Origin: Streptosporangiaceae bacterium
GTDB lineage: Bacteria > Actinomycetota > Actinomycetes > Streptosporangiales > Streptosporangiaceae
Direction: 5' to 3'
Assembly (NCBI GenBank): GCA_030041195.1
Contig: JASHOI010000679.1
Span: 1-16,587 of the forward strand
Length of the DNA: 16,587 nt
This document shows, one piece after another, positions 1 to 5,913 of the stretch. The position numbers and the translations under genes were made by a program. Every line of letters starts with the position of its first letter. Position 1 is the stretch's first letter. Under the pieces are notes generated by a model. That model ran no database searches, was not told the origin of the DNA, and saw only the letters and a program-made list of their open reading frames with translations.

Positions 1-473
1 GCCTGCAGGTGCTCCCTGAGCGCGGGCAGCGCCAGGCGCGGCTCGACCGCGCCGTCCCTGCGGCAGCGCAGGGCGCCGGCGAACTCACCGCGCAGCGCGG
101 GATTGACCTCGCGGGCCGCCGGCGCGTCGAGGAACTCGAACCCGCGAACCGCGGCGTCCGGCTGCGCGGCCGCCTCCTTCAGCAGCCGTAGTTCCACATC
201 GTCGCTGGCCAGCGTCAGGGACCCGTTCGGCCGGAAGCCCAGCCCGGGCACGTCGGCGGCCAGTTCCTCCCAGCCCGCCCTGGCCCGCAGCGCCAGGCTG
301 AGCTCCGGCCCGGGAGCGCGGCCGCTGACCCAGATCAGGCCGAAGTTCCGGACGCTCGCGCCGCGCGCCTCGGGCTCCCGCTCGATGTGCAGCACACCGA
401 GCCCGCGGCGCCGGGCGGCCACCGCGTGCATCGTGCCGAGCACCCCGCCGCCGACCACCACCACACGTTCCAT
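1..473 (-). CDS. FAD-dependent oxidoreductase (DadA/DAO-like), N-terminal part; C-terminus beyond the window
   Basis: The first 157 codons are visible, reading leftward off the window edge. The protein opens with a Rossmann FAD-binding fold: a hydrophobic strand, GGGVLG at residues 8-13, and the acidic end of the second strand (HIERE, residues 29-33) that binds the FAD ribose. VRNFG at residues 41-45 resembles what I recall of the TIGR03364 (HpnW-like) FAD oxidoreductases, proposed to oxidise an aminophosphonate; this is recalled, not searched. Family members oxidise amines or amino acids, producing imine and peroxide. The ATG at 473 is supported by AGGAGGG (483-489), about ten bases upstream. 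The gene diverges from ppgK across 188 bases. No phosphonate gene is visible, so the substrate is unknown. Confidence is high for the FAD oxidoreductase fold and modest for the subfamily. Confidence 0.82.
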   Translation of the reverse strand, partial: MERVVVVGGGVLGTMHAVAARRRGLGVLHIEREPEARGASVRNFGLIWVSGRAPGPELSLALRARAGWEELAADVPGLGFRPNGSLTLASDDVELRLLKEAAAQPDAAVRGFEFLDAPAAREVNPALRGEFAGALRCRRDGAVEPRLALPALREHLQ

Positions 474-611
474 GGCCCGGTGCCCTCCTGCTGCGGCTCG
501 TATGCCTAGTCAATCGTGCCGCGGTGACGGGCCGGTGAACAGCCGGCCACGCAGAGCCGACCGGCCGACAGCGGACGCCGGCCCCGCTGGCAACGCGACC
601 GCGGACATGCC

Positions 612-617
612 TACGCT
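612..617 (+). promoter_or_regulatory. Candidate -10 element of ppgK
   Basis: TACGCT fits the actinobacterial TANNNT consensus and lies 44 bases before the ppgK ATG. No convincing -35 hexamer is present at 17-18 bases, so the call rests on position and one hexamer only. Confidence 0.3.
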
Positions 618-661
618 GGCCTCGCACCCCGGAGGGCAATAGCGGACATCACGGAGGCGGC

Positions 662-1396
662 ATGGCTGACGTACTGGGAGTCGACATCGGCGGCACGGGC
701 ATCAAGGCGGCGCCGGTCGACGTGAGCGCCGGAAAGCTGACCGCCGAGCGGGTCAAGCTCGACACCCCGCACCCGGCGGTGCCGGAAGCGGTCGCCGAGG
801 TCGTGCGCCAGCAGGTGACGGGGTTCTCCTGGACCGGCCCTCTCGGCATCACGTTTCCCGGCGTGGTCATCGACAGCGTCATCAGGACCGCCGCCAACGT
901 CGACAAGTCGTGGATCGACGTCGACGCCCGCGAGCTGTTCGGCCGGGTGACGGGCCTGCCGGTCACCGTGATCAACGACGCCGACGCGGCAGGGCTTGCC
1001 GAGGTGAGATTCGGCGCGGGCGCTGGCCAGAAGGGCACCGTGCTGATGCTGACGCTGGGCACCGGGATCGGCAGCGCGCTGTTCATCGACGGCATCCTGG
1101 TTCCGAACACCGAATTCGGCCACATCGAGATCCGCGGCAAGGACGCGGAGAAGCGCGCCTCCGAGCTGGTCCGGGAAGAGCACGACCTGAGCTGGGGCAA
1201 GTGGGCCGGGCGGGTCGATGAGTACCTGGAGCACGTGGAGCAGCTCCTGTCCCCCCAGCTGATCATCATCGGCGGCGGCATCAGCAAGAAGTCGGAGAAG
1301 TTCCTGCCGCTGCTGACGGGCCTGCGGGCCAGGGTGGTGCCCGCAGCCATGCTCAACGACGCCGGCATCGTGGGAGCCGCGATGGCGGCCACCTGA
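662..1396 (+). CDS. ppgK: Polyphosphate glucokinase (ROK family)
   Basis: A 244-residue cytosolic ROK-family sugar kinase. Actinobacterial members of this type phosphorylate glucose to glucose-6-phosphate using inorganic polyphosphate and often ATP (EC 2.7.1.63). Visible motifs in order are the phosphate-binding loop DIGGTGIK (residues 8-15), GITFPGV (62-68), INDADAAG with the catalytic-base Asp106 (104-111), the second phosphate loop LGTGIGS (132-138), EFGH (151-154) followed by the IRGKDAEKRAS stretch typical of polyphosphate-using members, and a C-terminal IIIGGGISKK (201-210). The long zinc-binding CxCGxxGC of other ROK proteins is absent, as expected for PpgK. Length matches the family. 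The ATG is preceded by GGAGG (653-657) with a four-base spacer. It stands alone, divergent from the FAD oxidoreductase. Substrate preference (polyphosphate versus ATP) is inferred from the family. Confidence 0.93.
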   Translation: MADVLGVDIGGTGIKAAPVDVSAGKLTAERVKLDTPHPAVPEAVAEVVRQQVTGFSWTGPLGITFPGVVIDSVIRTAANVDKSWIDVDARELFGRVTGLPVTVINDADAAGLAEVRFGAGAGQKGTVLMLTLGTGIGSALFIDGILVPNTEFGHIEIRGKDAEKRASELVREEHDLSWGKWAGRVDEYLEHVEQLLSPQLIIIGGGISKKSEKFLPLLTGLRARVVPAAMLNDAGIVGAAMAAT

Positions 1397-1429
1397 TTGT
1401 GTTGTTGACGTTACACGTAGTCATTCATC

Positions 1430-1438
1430 TGTTACGAT
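1430..1438 (+). promoter_or_regulatory. Extended -10 promoter motif inside a convergent gap
   Basis: TGTTACGAT matches TGN-TANNNT. A TTGACG lies upstream at 1405-1410, but its 22-base spacing is too long for a standard promoter. A start near 1445 would produce an RNA consisting of the two hairpins that follow, with no reading frame of note. Confidence 0.3.
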
Positions 1439-1442
1439 CCGT

Positions 1443-1474
1443 GAAGGCCTTGACAGCAGCGCCTGTCAGCCTTC
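1443..1474. terminator. Strong hairpin after ppgK (terminator or RNA element)
   Basis: GAAGGC pairs with GCCTTC and TGACAG pairs with CTGTCA, giving a twelve-base-pair stem with a two-base bulge (CT) and a six-base loop. It lies 47 bases past the ppgK stop, in the gap before the convergent membrane protein gene, so a terminator role is natural. There is no U-tract, which is common in actinomycetes. It could instead be the 5' hairpin of a small RNA, because a TGTTACGAT extended -10 sits just upstream. Confidence 0.5.
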
Positions 1475-1490
1475 CCCGGGGGCACACAGG

Positions 1491-1519
1491 TGGCCCGGCC
1501 GCACCCCGCGACCGGGCCA
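1491..1519. terminator. Second hairpin in the ppgK / membrane protein gap
   Basis: TGGCCCGG (1491-1498) and CCGGGCCA (1512-1519) form a perfect eight-base-pair GC-rich stem around a 13-base loop. Together with the hairpin at 1443-1474 it probably ends transcription from ppgK and from the opposing gene that stops at 1566. Confidence 0.5.
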
Positions 1520-1565
1520 CATTGCTGTCCATGCAAGTACGTGCGCCGGCGATGCCCGTGGCGGC

Positions 1566-2213
1566 CTAGCCGGCCGGCCCCTCGGTGCCGGGGACCGGGG
1601 ACGGCCCGGGCGGCCCGTACGGCTGCACCCGCGCCCGGGCAGCCTGGCGCTCCCTGAGCCGCCTGACCGCCTCGATGCCCCCGGCGGTCAGGCCAGCGAA
1701 CAGGGACCAGAACGCGAGCGCGCCGATGCCGCCGAGCGACAGCGGCGCGTGCACCAGCACGCCCGGCCGGCCAGCCAGGAGAGCGTGGTTGAAGCCGGCA
1801 TTGCCCGACTGCTGCCCGATCCACATCGCGATCAGGGCCGCGGGCAGCCCGCCGGCCAGGACGGCGGCCATCGCGACCGGGCCGTGCCGCCGGACCGTGT
1901 AGCAGTACCCGAGCAGGCCGGAGATGACGCCGCCGATCGCCGTCAGCAGCGTGAACCAGCCGTCGGCCGCGATGAACGCGCTGGTCTCCGGGTTCACCAC
2001 GTCGGCCGAGCCGCGGCCGACCACGACCGCGAGCGCGCGCGGCGCCACCGCGGCCCAGGTGAGCCCGGCCGCCACGCCGAGCAGTGCCGTTCCCACCAGC
2101 ACGGCGGCCACAGCGCCGACGACGGCGGGCATGCCGAGCACGCGCCCGCCGCCACGCCAGGGCCAACGGCGGCCCGGGCCGGACGGCACCGGAAGCTGAC
2201 TGGGTTCGGCCAT
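1566..2213 (-). CDS. Small integral membrane protein, DUF2567-like
   Basis: A 215-residue predicted inner-membrane protein of unknown function. Four hydrophobic segments are visible at about residues 27-59, 84-105, 110-132 and 155-180, flanked by a basic, Pro-rich N-terminus and a Pro/Gly-rich C-terminal tail. A LTWAAVAPRA stretch after the first segment and ADGWFTLL before the second resemble what I recall of the actinobacterial DUF2567 family; this is recalled, not searched. The chosen ATG (2213) has no Shine-Dalgarno sequence. A TACGCT hexamer (2226-2231 on this strand) ten bases upstream would put transcription start almost at the codon, suggesting a leaderless mRNA. An in-frame start at 2282 would only add an Arg/Gly-rich stretch and is disfavoured. 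It is convergent with ppgK and divergent from the ABC operon. Confidence 0.7.
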   Translation of the reverse strand: MAEPSQLPVPSGPGRRWPWRGGGRVLGMPAVVGAVAAVLVGTALLGVAAGLTWAAVAPRALAVVVGRGSADVVNPETSAFIAADGWFTLLTAIGGVISGLLGYCYTVRRHGPVAMAAVLAGGLPAALIAMWIGQQSGNAGFNHALLAGRPGVLVHAPLSLGGIGALAFWSLFAGLTAGGIEAVRRLRERQAARARVQPYGPPGPSPVPGTEGPAG

Positions 2214-2377
2214 TCTGTGCAGCAGCGTACGTGACCGCCCGCCCCGGCCGGCGCGCTGGCCGCCCACGCGCGCGGACCTCACACGTCCGCCAGGTCGCGG
2301 CGCTATCGCGACTCACCCAGTATCCGACGCGTTCCGGCATGTCCGGATATGAGACAATCCGGGACGGGAAGCGCCAA

Positions 2378-2396
2378 CGATTTAAATCGCTTGACG
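2378..2396. promoter_or_regulatory. Palindrome abutting a -35-like hexamer (operator candidate)
   Basis: CGATTTAAATCG is a perfect palindrome, followed after one base by TTGACG. A -10 at standard spacing is weak (GATATC after 16 bases). The layout is that of an operator placed against a promoter, but no cognate regulator is encoded next to it. Confidence 0.35.
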
Positions 2397-2466
2397 GCCG
2401 CGACCTTATTTTGATATCACTTTTACTGGACACGCTAGCTGGACATCACGGGGCGCTGAGAAACCT

Positions 2467-2475
2467 TGCTAGCTT
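2467..2475 (+). promoter_or_regulatory. Candidate extended -10 for the ABC exporter operon
   Basis: TGCTAGCTT matches TGN-TANNNT and lies about 70 bases before the ATPase start codon. There is no good -35 at 17-18 bases, as often seen with extended -10 promoters. Confidence 0.35.
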
Positions 2476-2542
2476 AGGCGGGGGCTGCAGTTCGCCCGCG
2501 ATCTCCGAACTCACACAGGAACTCGCACAAGGAAGCAGCTGC

Positions 2543-3517
2543 ATGATCGAGGTACGCGATCTCACCAAGCGATACGGCGAAAAACTCGCGGTCGACAACC
2601 TGAGCTTCACTGTCGAGCCGGGCCGGGTGACCGGGTTCCTGGGGCCCAACGGCGCCGGCAAGTCCACCACGATGCGGCTGATTCTCGGCCTCGACTACCC
2701 CGAGTCCGGGACGGCCACCATCAACGGGCAGCGTTACCACGATCTGGCCCGGCCGCTGGAAACCGTCGGCGCGCTGCTCGAGGCCAAGTCGGTGCACCCG
2801 GGCCGGAGCGCTCGCAACCACCTGCTGTTCCTCGCACAGACGCAGGGACTGCCGCGCACCCGGGTCGACGAGGTGCTCGACCTGGTCGGGCTGCGCGAGG
2901 TGGCCAGCCAGCGGGCCCGCTCGTTCTCGCTCGGCATGGGCCAGCGGCTCGGCATCGCCGCCGCCCTGCTCGGCGACCCGCAGGTCCTGCTGCTCGACGA
3001 GCCCGTGAACGGCCTCGACCCCGAGGGTGTGCTGTGGATCAGGAACCTGATGAAGCAGCTGGCCTCGGAGGGCCGGACGATCCTGGTGTCCAGCCACCTG
3101 ATGAACGAGATGGCGGTCACCGCCGACTACCTGATCGTGATCGGCCGGGGCCGGCTCATCACCGAGTCGAGCACGGACGAGGTGATCGCCCGCAGCACCG
3201 ACAAGTCGGTACGCGTGCGCACTCCGGACGCCTCGCGGCTGACGGACCTGATCACCGGGGCCGGGGGCAGGGTGGCAGCCGGCGGCCCGCCCAGGCCGGG
3301 CGATCCCGCCAACGGCAACGGCGCCGAGCTCCTGACGGTCACCGGGCTCGACGCCGCCCGGATCGGCGAGATCGCGGCCTCCGCGTCGGTCGTGCTGCAC
3401 GAGCTGACCCCGGTGGCCTCGCTGGAAGAGGCGTTCTTGGAACTGACGTCCGGCAGCGTGGAGTTCGGCCAGCACGGCCCGGCTCCGGTCACGGCGGCCG
3501 AAGGGAGCACCCGATGA
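2543..3517 (+). CDS. ABC transporter ATP-binding protein (ABC-2 exporter type)
   Basis: A 324-residue ATPase that would power the permease encoded just downstream. Visible motifs are Walker A GPNGAGKST (34-42), signature SLGMGQ (129-134, a variant of LSGGQ), Walker B VLLLDE (148-153), the D-loop GLD (157-159) and the switch His185 in SSH. The usual Q-loop glutamine position reads LLEAKSVHPGRSARNHL (78-94) with no Gln, a pattern I recall from actinobacterial relatives of drug and bacitracin exporters. A C-terminal domain of about 100 residues follows, typical of this class. The ATG at 2543 has AAGGAAG (2529-2535) seven bases upstream, which favours it over in-frame upstream starts. Its stop overlaps the permease start as ATGA (3514-3517), implying coupled translation. 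The substrate cannot be told from sequence. Confidence 0.9.
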   Translation: MIEVRDLTKRYGEKLAVDNLSFTVEPGRVTGFLGPNGAGKSTTMRLILGLDYPESGTATINGQRYHDLARPLETVGALLEAKSVHPGRSARNHLLFLAQTQGLPRTRVDEVLDLVGLREVASQRARSFSLGMGQRLGIAAALLGDPQVLLLDEPVNGLDPEGVLWIRNLMKQLASEGRTILVSSHLMNEMAVTADYLIVIGRGRLITESSTDEVIARSTDKSVRVRTPDASRLTDLITGAGGRVAAGGPPRPGDPANGNGAELLTVTGLDAARIGEIAASASVVLHELTPVASLEEAFLELTSGSVEFGQHGPAPVTAAEGSTR

Positions 3518-4356
3518 CGACCACATCGCCGGTTCAGGCGGCACCGCCCCCGGTGGCCGGGCCACACCCTCGGTTCGGCGGCCTGCTCAGCTCCGAGTGG
3601 ACCAAGATCCGCTCGGTGCGCTCCACGGCCTGGACGCTGATCATCTTCGTCGTGATCGTTCTCGGCTTCACGGCCCTGTTCACGTGGCTGACGGTGGCGA
3701 ACTGGAACGGCCCGAAGGCGGGCAGCAGGGATGCAAGCGTGGCCCTCGACCCGGTCGGCTTCGTCCTGGGCGCCGGGCTCGGCCTGGGCCAGCTGACGCT
3801 GTGCGTGCTGGGCGTGCTGGTGATCACCACCGAGTACTCGACGGGGGTCATCCGCTCCTCGCTGCTCGCCGTGCCGCGCCGGCTGTTGATGCTGACCGCC
3901 AAGTGCGTGGTGTTCGCGGCGCTGCTGTTCGTGCTCGGCGAGATCGTCTCGTTCGGCTCGTTCTTCATCGGCTCGGCGATCCTGCACAGTCACGTGCCGG
4001 TGTCGCTCAGCGACCACAACGTCACCCGCGCGGTCCTCGGCTCGGGGCTGTACCTGACCGTGCTCGGCCTGTTCTCGCTGGCGATCGGTGGCATCATCCG
4101 GCACACGGCGGGCGCCGTCACCACGGCCATCGGCGTCGTGTTCGTGCTGCCGATCCTCTCCGGGCTGCTGCCCAACAGCTGGGGCGCGCACGTCAACGGG
4201 TACCTGCCCGAGCAGGCCGGCACGCTGATCGGCCAGGCGCACCCGACCGGCAGCGGCAACGTGCTCTCCGCGTGGCAGGGCTTCGGCGTGTTCTGCCTCT
4301 GGGCGCTGGTGCTGCTGGCCATCGCTGCCTACCTGCTGCAGAAGCGCGACGCCTAG
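3514..4356 (+). CDS. ABC-2 type permease
   Basis: A 280-residue membrane subunit that pairs with the upstream ATPase. A Pro-rich cytoplasmic N-terminus is followed by LLSSEWTKIRSVRSTAW (24-40), an amphipathic entry motif characteristic of ABC-2 permeases in actinomycetes. About six membrane segments are visible near residues 38-60, 82-105, 127-155, 173-195, 197-218 and 255-275, and the protein ends with QKRDA. The ATG lies inside the ATPase stop (ATGA overlap), with AAGGGAG (3501-3507) seven bases upstream. Two such subunits, probably a homodimer with two ATPases, would form the exporter; whether it exports a drug, peptide or lipid is unknown. The gene converges on the DUF2254 gene, leaving 28 bases. 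Confidence 0.88.
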   Translation: MTTTSPVQAAPPPVAGPHPRFGGLLSSEWTKIRSVRSTAWTLIIFVVIVLGFTALFTWLTVANWNGPKAGSRDASVALDPVGFVLGAGLGLGQLTLCVLGVLVITTEYSTGVIRSSLLAVPRRLLMLTAKCVVFAALLFVLGEIVSFGSFFIGSAILHSHVPVSLSDHNVTRAVLGSGLYLTVLGLFSLAIGGIIRHTAGAVTTAIGVVFVLPILSGLLPNSWGAHVNGYLPEQAGTLIGQAHPTGSGNVLSAWQGFGVFCLWALVLLAIAAYLLQKRDA

Positions 4357-4381
4357 CCCGGCGGGCCCGCCGGCCCGCGGG
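4357..4381. terminator. Bidirectional GC-rich palindrome between convergent genes
   Basis: CCGGCGGGCCCGCCGG (4358-4373) is a perfect 16-base palindrome that starts two bases past the permease stop and lies 11 bases before the DUF2254 stop. It can fold into a compact hairpin on either strand, so it probably terminates both transcripts. Confidence 0.6.
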
Positions 4382-4384
4382 TAG

Positions 4385-5746
4385 CTACGTCGCGGTAGCC
4401 GCGCCGGCCGCCGCCGTCGCGGCGAGCCCGGCGTGCACGTCGAGCACCGCCTGGTAGGCGCGGCGGACATCGTTGCGGTCCGACTCCTCGTCGACCGTGG
4501 CCTCGCTCAGCCGTTCGATCATCGCCGCCTGGTCGAGCAGCACCGCGCAGTCGTCCGCTGCGGTCGCCCGCTCCATGATCTTCGTCAGCGCGTCGAGCTG
4601 CCTGATCATCACCGCCGGCATGCCGCGGCCGGCCTGGCGCACCTTTTCGAAGGCGCGCCGGACCAGGCGCTGGTAGGTGACCTGCGTCGCGATCAGCCGC
4701 ACCGTTCCCGCCGGGTCCCGGTAGACGCGCGTCGGCTGCCACCGGCCGGTCACCTTGCACAGGCTGTCGCCGATCCAGTCGATACAGGTCAGCGCCGTGA
4801 ACGTGTCGTTGACCGCCGCCGAAAGCGCCCGGATGCAGATCTCGACAAGCTGGTCGACGCCGAACGAGACGTCCTGGGCTAGCGTCCGGTACGGGCCGGT
4901 GACGTGCGCCCTGGCCAGTTCGTCGGCCACCTGGCCGGCCGCGCTGGCGGGCCACACGGTCGCGTACGGGTGGCCCTGGACGAGGAAGTGGCCGGGCCGG
5001 TAGCGCAGGTGGATCACCGCGTCCTTCTCGGCGGCGATCCGCACCAGCGTCTGGTGCTCGATGTACTGCAGGTACCCGCTGCGCGGCGCCGCGACGTCCC
5101 CGCCGGGCCCGTCCATGTCCGCGATCAGCAGCGCCGCGTACCGGGCGTCGGCTCCCACCGTCGGGTCGCCGGCCTGCGCCTCGATCGCCCCGGCCAGGTC
5201 GCCGGCGATGCTGGCGATCACCTGCGGCAGCTGGATCTGGACGGCGATGTGGTGCAGGAAGTAGATCAGCACCGCGAGGTCGGCGACCATGAGCACCAGC
5301 GTCACCGTGATGCTGATGTGCGGCACGAAGTTCCCGTGATCGCCCTGGCCGATCGACCCCAGGGCGAGCACGGAGTAGACGAACGTCGCCACGAACGTGC
5401 CGAGCGTGAGCTGCGTGCCGCGGTCGCGGATGAAGTTGCGCAGCATCCGCGGCCCGAACTGGGTGGACGTCAGGGTCAGGGCGACGATCACTATCGAGAA
5501 CACCACGCCGACGACCGTGATGATGGCCGCGGCGATCGCGGTCAGGATCTGCCGCGCGGCGTCAGGAGAGCCGCTGATAGCCCACCCGGGGGTCCGGAAC
5601 ACCCCGTCGTACGACGCCCGGTCGAGCGCGAACGTGCCGGCGAAGAGCAGCGCCGCGAACAGGACCTCGACCGCCGGAACCAGCCACAGGTTCGTGCGCA
5701 GCACGTCACGACGCCACTCGGAGCCGAGCAGCAGACGGCGGATCAC
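4385..5746 (-). CDS. DUF2254 family membrane protein
   Basis: A 453-residue predicted inner-membrane protein of unknown function. Four N-terminal membrane segments lie near residues 18-41, 66-91, 112-133 and 143-166, with the conserved STQFGPRMLRNF (94-105) after segment two and IYFLHHIA (161-168) at the end of segment four; these match the DUF2254 family as I know it. A soluble C-terminal half of about 285 residues follows, ending in an Ala-rich tail. Length is normal for the family. The start is a GTG at 5746 inside GTGA, where the TGA closes a 12-codon upstream ORF (5743-5781), so translation is probably coupled. No strong Shine-Dalgarno sequence precedes the GTG itself. The gene lies downstream of dnaE on the same strand, 167 bases away, with its own candidate promoter. 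Confidence 0.85.
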   Translation of the reverse strand: MIRRLLLGSEWRRDVLRTNLWLVPAVEVLFAALLFAGTFALDRASYDGVFRTPGWAISGSPDAARQILTAIAAAIITVVGVVFSIVIVALTLTSTQFGPRMLRNFIRDRGTQLTLGTFVATFVYSVLALGSIGQGDHGNFVPHISITVTLVLMVADLAVLIYFLHHIAVQIQLPQVIASIAGDLAGAIEAQAGDPTVGADARYAALLIADMDGPGGDVAAPRSGYLQYIEHQTLVRIAAEKDAVIHLRYRPGHFLVQGHPYATVWPASAAGQVADELARAHVTGPYRTLAQDVSFGVDQLVEICIRALSAAVNDTFTALTCIDWIGDSLCKVTGRWQPTRVYRDPAGTVRLIATQVTYQRLVRRAFEKVRQAGRGMPAVMIRQLDALTKIMERATAADDCAVLLDQAAMIERLSEATVDEESDRNDVRRAYQAVLDVHAGLAATAAAGAATAT

Positions 5747-5781
5747 CGGGCCTGCTTCTGACGGTGGCGACCGGAATGCAT
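5743..5781 (-). CDS. Twelve-codon upstream ORF overlapping the DUF2254 start
   Basis: ATG at 5781 reads MHSGRHRQKQAR and stops at a TGA (5745-5743) that shares GTGA with the GTG start of the DUF2254 gene. A strong GGGGAGG lies six bases before the ATG, whereas the GTG has only weak AG-rich sequence before it. The peptide is basic (five Arg/Lys, two His) with no recognisable domain. The layout implies that ribosomes load at the upstream ORF and re-start at the GTG. This may be plain coupling or a regulatory leader peptide; the sequence alone cannot decide. Confidence 0.5.
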   Translation of the reverse strand: MHSGRHRQKQAR

Positions 5782-5841
5782 GGCGAGCCTCCCCAGCTCC
5801 GAACTAACCCGCCGACCAGGCTTCCCGGCTCACCGCCATCA

Positions 5842-5847
5842 ATTCTA
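5842..5847 (-). promoter_or_regulatory. Candidate -10 element for the DUF2254 transcript
   Basis: On the minus strand the hexamer is TAGAAT, a good TANNNT match, in a small AT-rich patch about 60 bases before the upstream ORF. There is no clear -35. A start near 5835 gives a leader of about 55 bases. Confidence 0.4.
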
Positions 5848-5876
5848 ACGCGTTGCATACGGCCCTGACGTGCGAT

Positions 5877-5913
5877 GCCCCGCCCGGGAGGGAGAAACGC
5901 GGCAGCGCGGGGC
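5877..5913 (-). terminator. Weak inverted repeat just after dnaE
   Basis: GCCCCGC (5877-5883) and GCGGGGC (5907-5913) are perfect seven-base arms with a 23-base loop, directly after the dnaE stop codon. The long loop makes this a weak terminator candidate. Confidence 0.3.

Larger units (their letters stand above)
2214..2542. promoter_or_regulatory. Divergent control region of the membrane protein and the ABC exporter
   Basis: No convincing gene lies here. The stretch 2341-2460 falls to about 53% GC and carries repeats: a perfect 12-base palindrome CGATTTAAATCG (2378-2389) abutting TTGACG (2391-2396), an eight-base palindrome TGATATCA (2412-2419), a direct repeat CTGGACA (2426-2432 and 2439-2445), and GCTAGCT twice (2434-2440 and 2468-2474). 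An extended -10 TGCTAGCTT (2467-2475) could drive the ABC operon with a leader of about 60 bases. The ABC reading frame stays open upstream to an ATG at 2338, but codon use there is AT-rich and unlike the gene. Confidence 0.5.

Noticed and set aside
85..642. Overlapping frames on both strands around 85-642
   Set aside because: The FAD-binding frame from ATG 473, with a Rossmann motif and AGGAGGG, explains the region; the others are shadows.
2338..2542. 68-residue N-terminal extension of the ABC ATPase
   Set aside because: Its codons are AT-rich in the third position, it has no ribosome site, and the conserved domain begins at the ATG 2543, which has AAGGAAG upstream.
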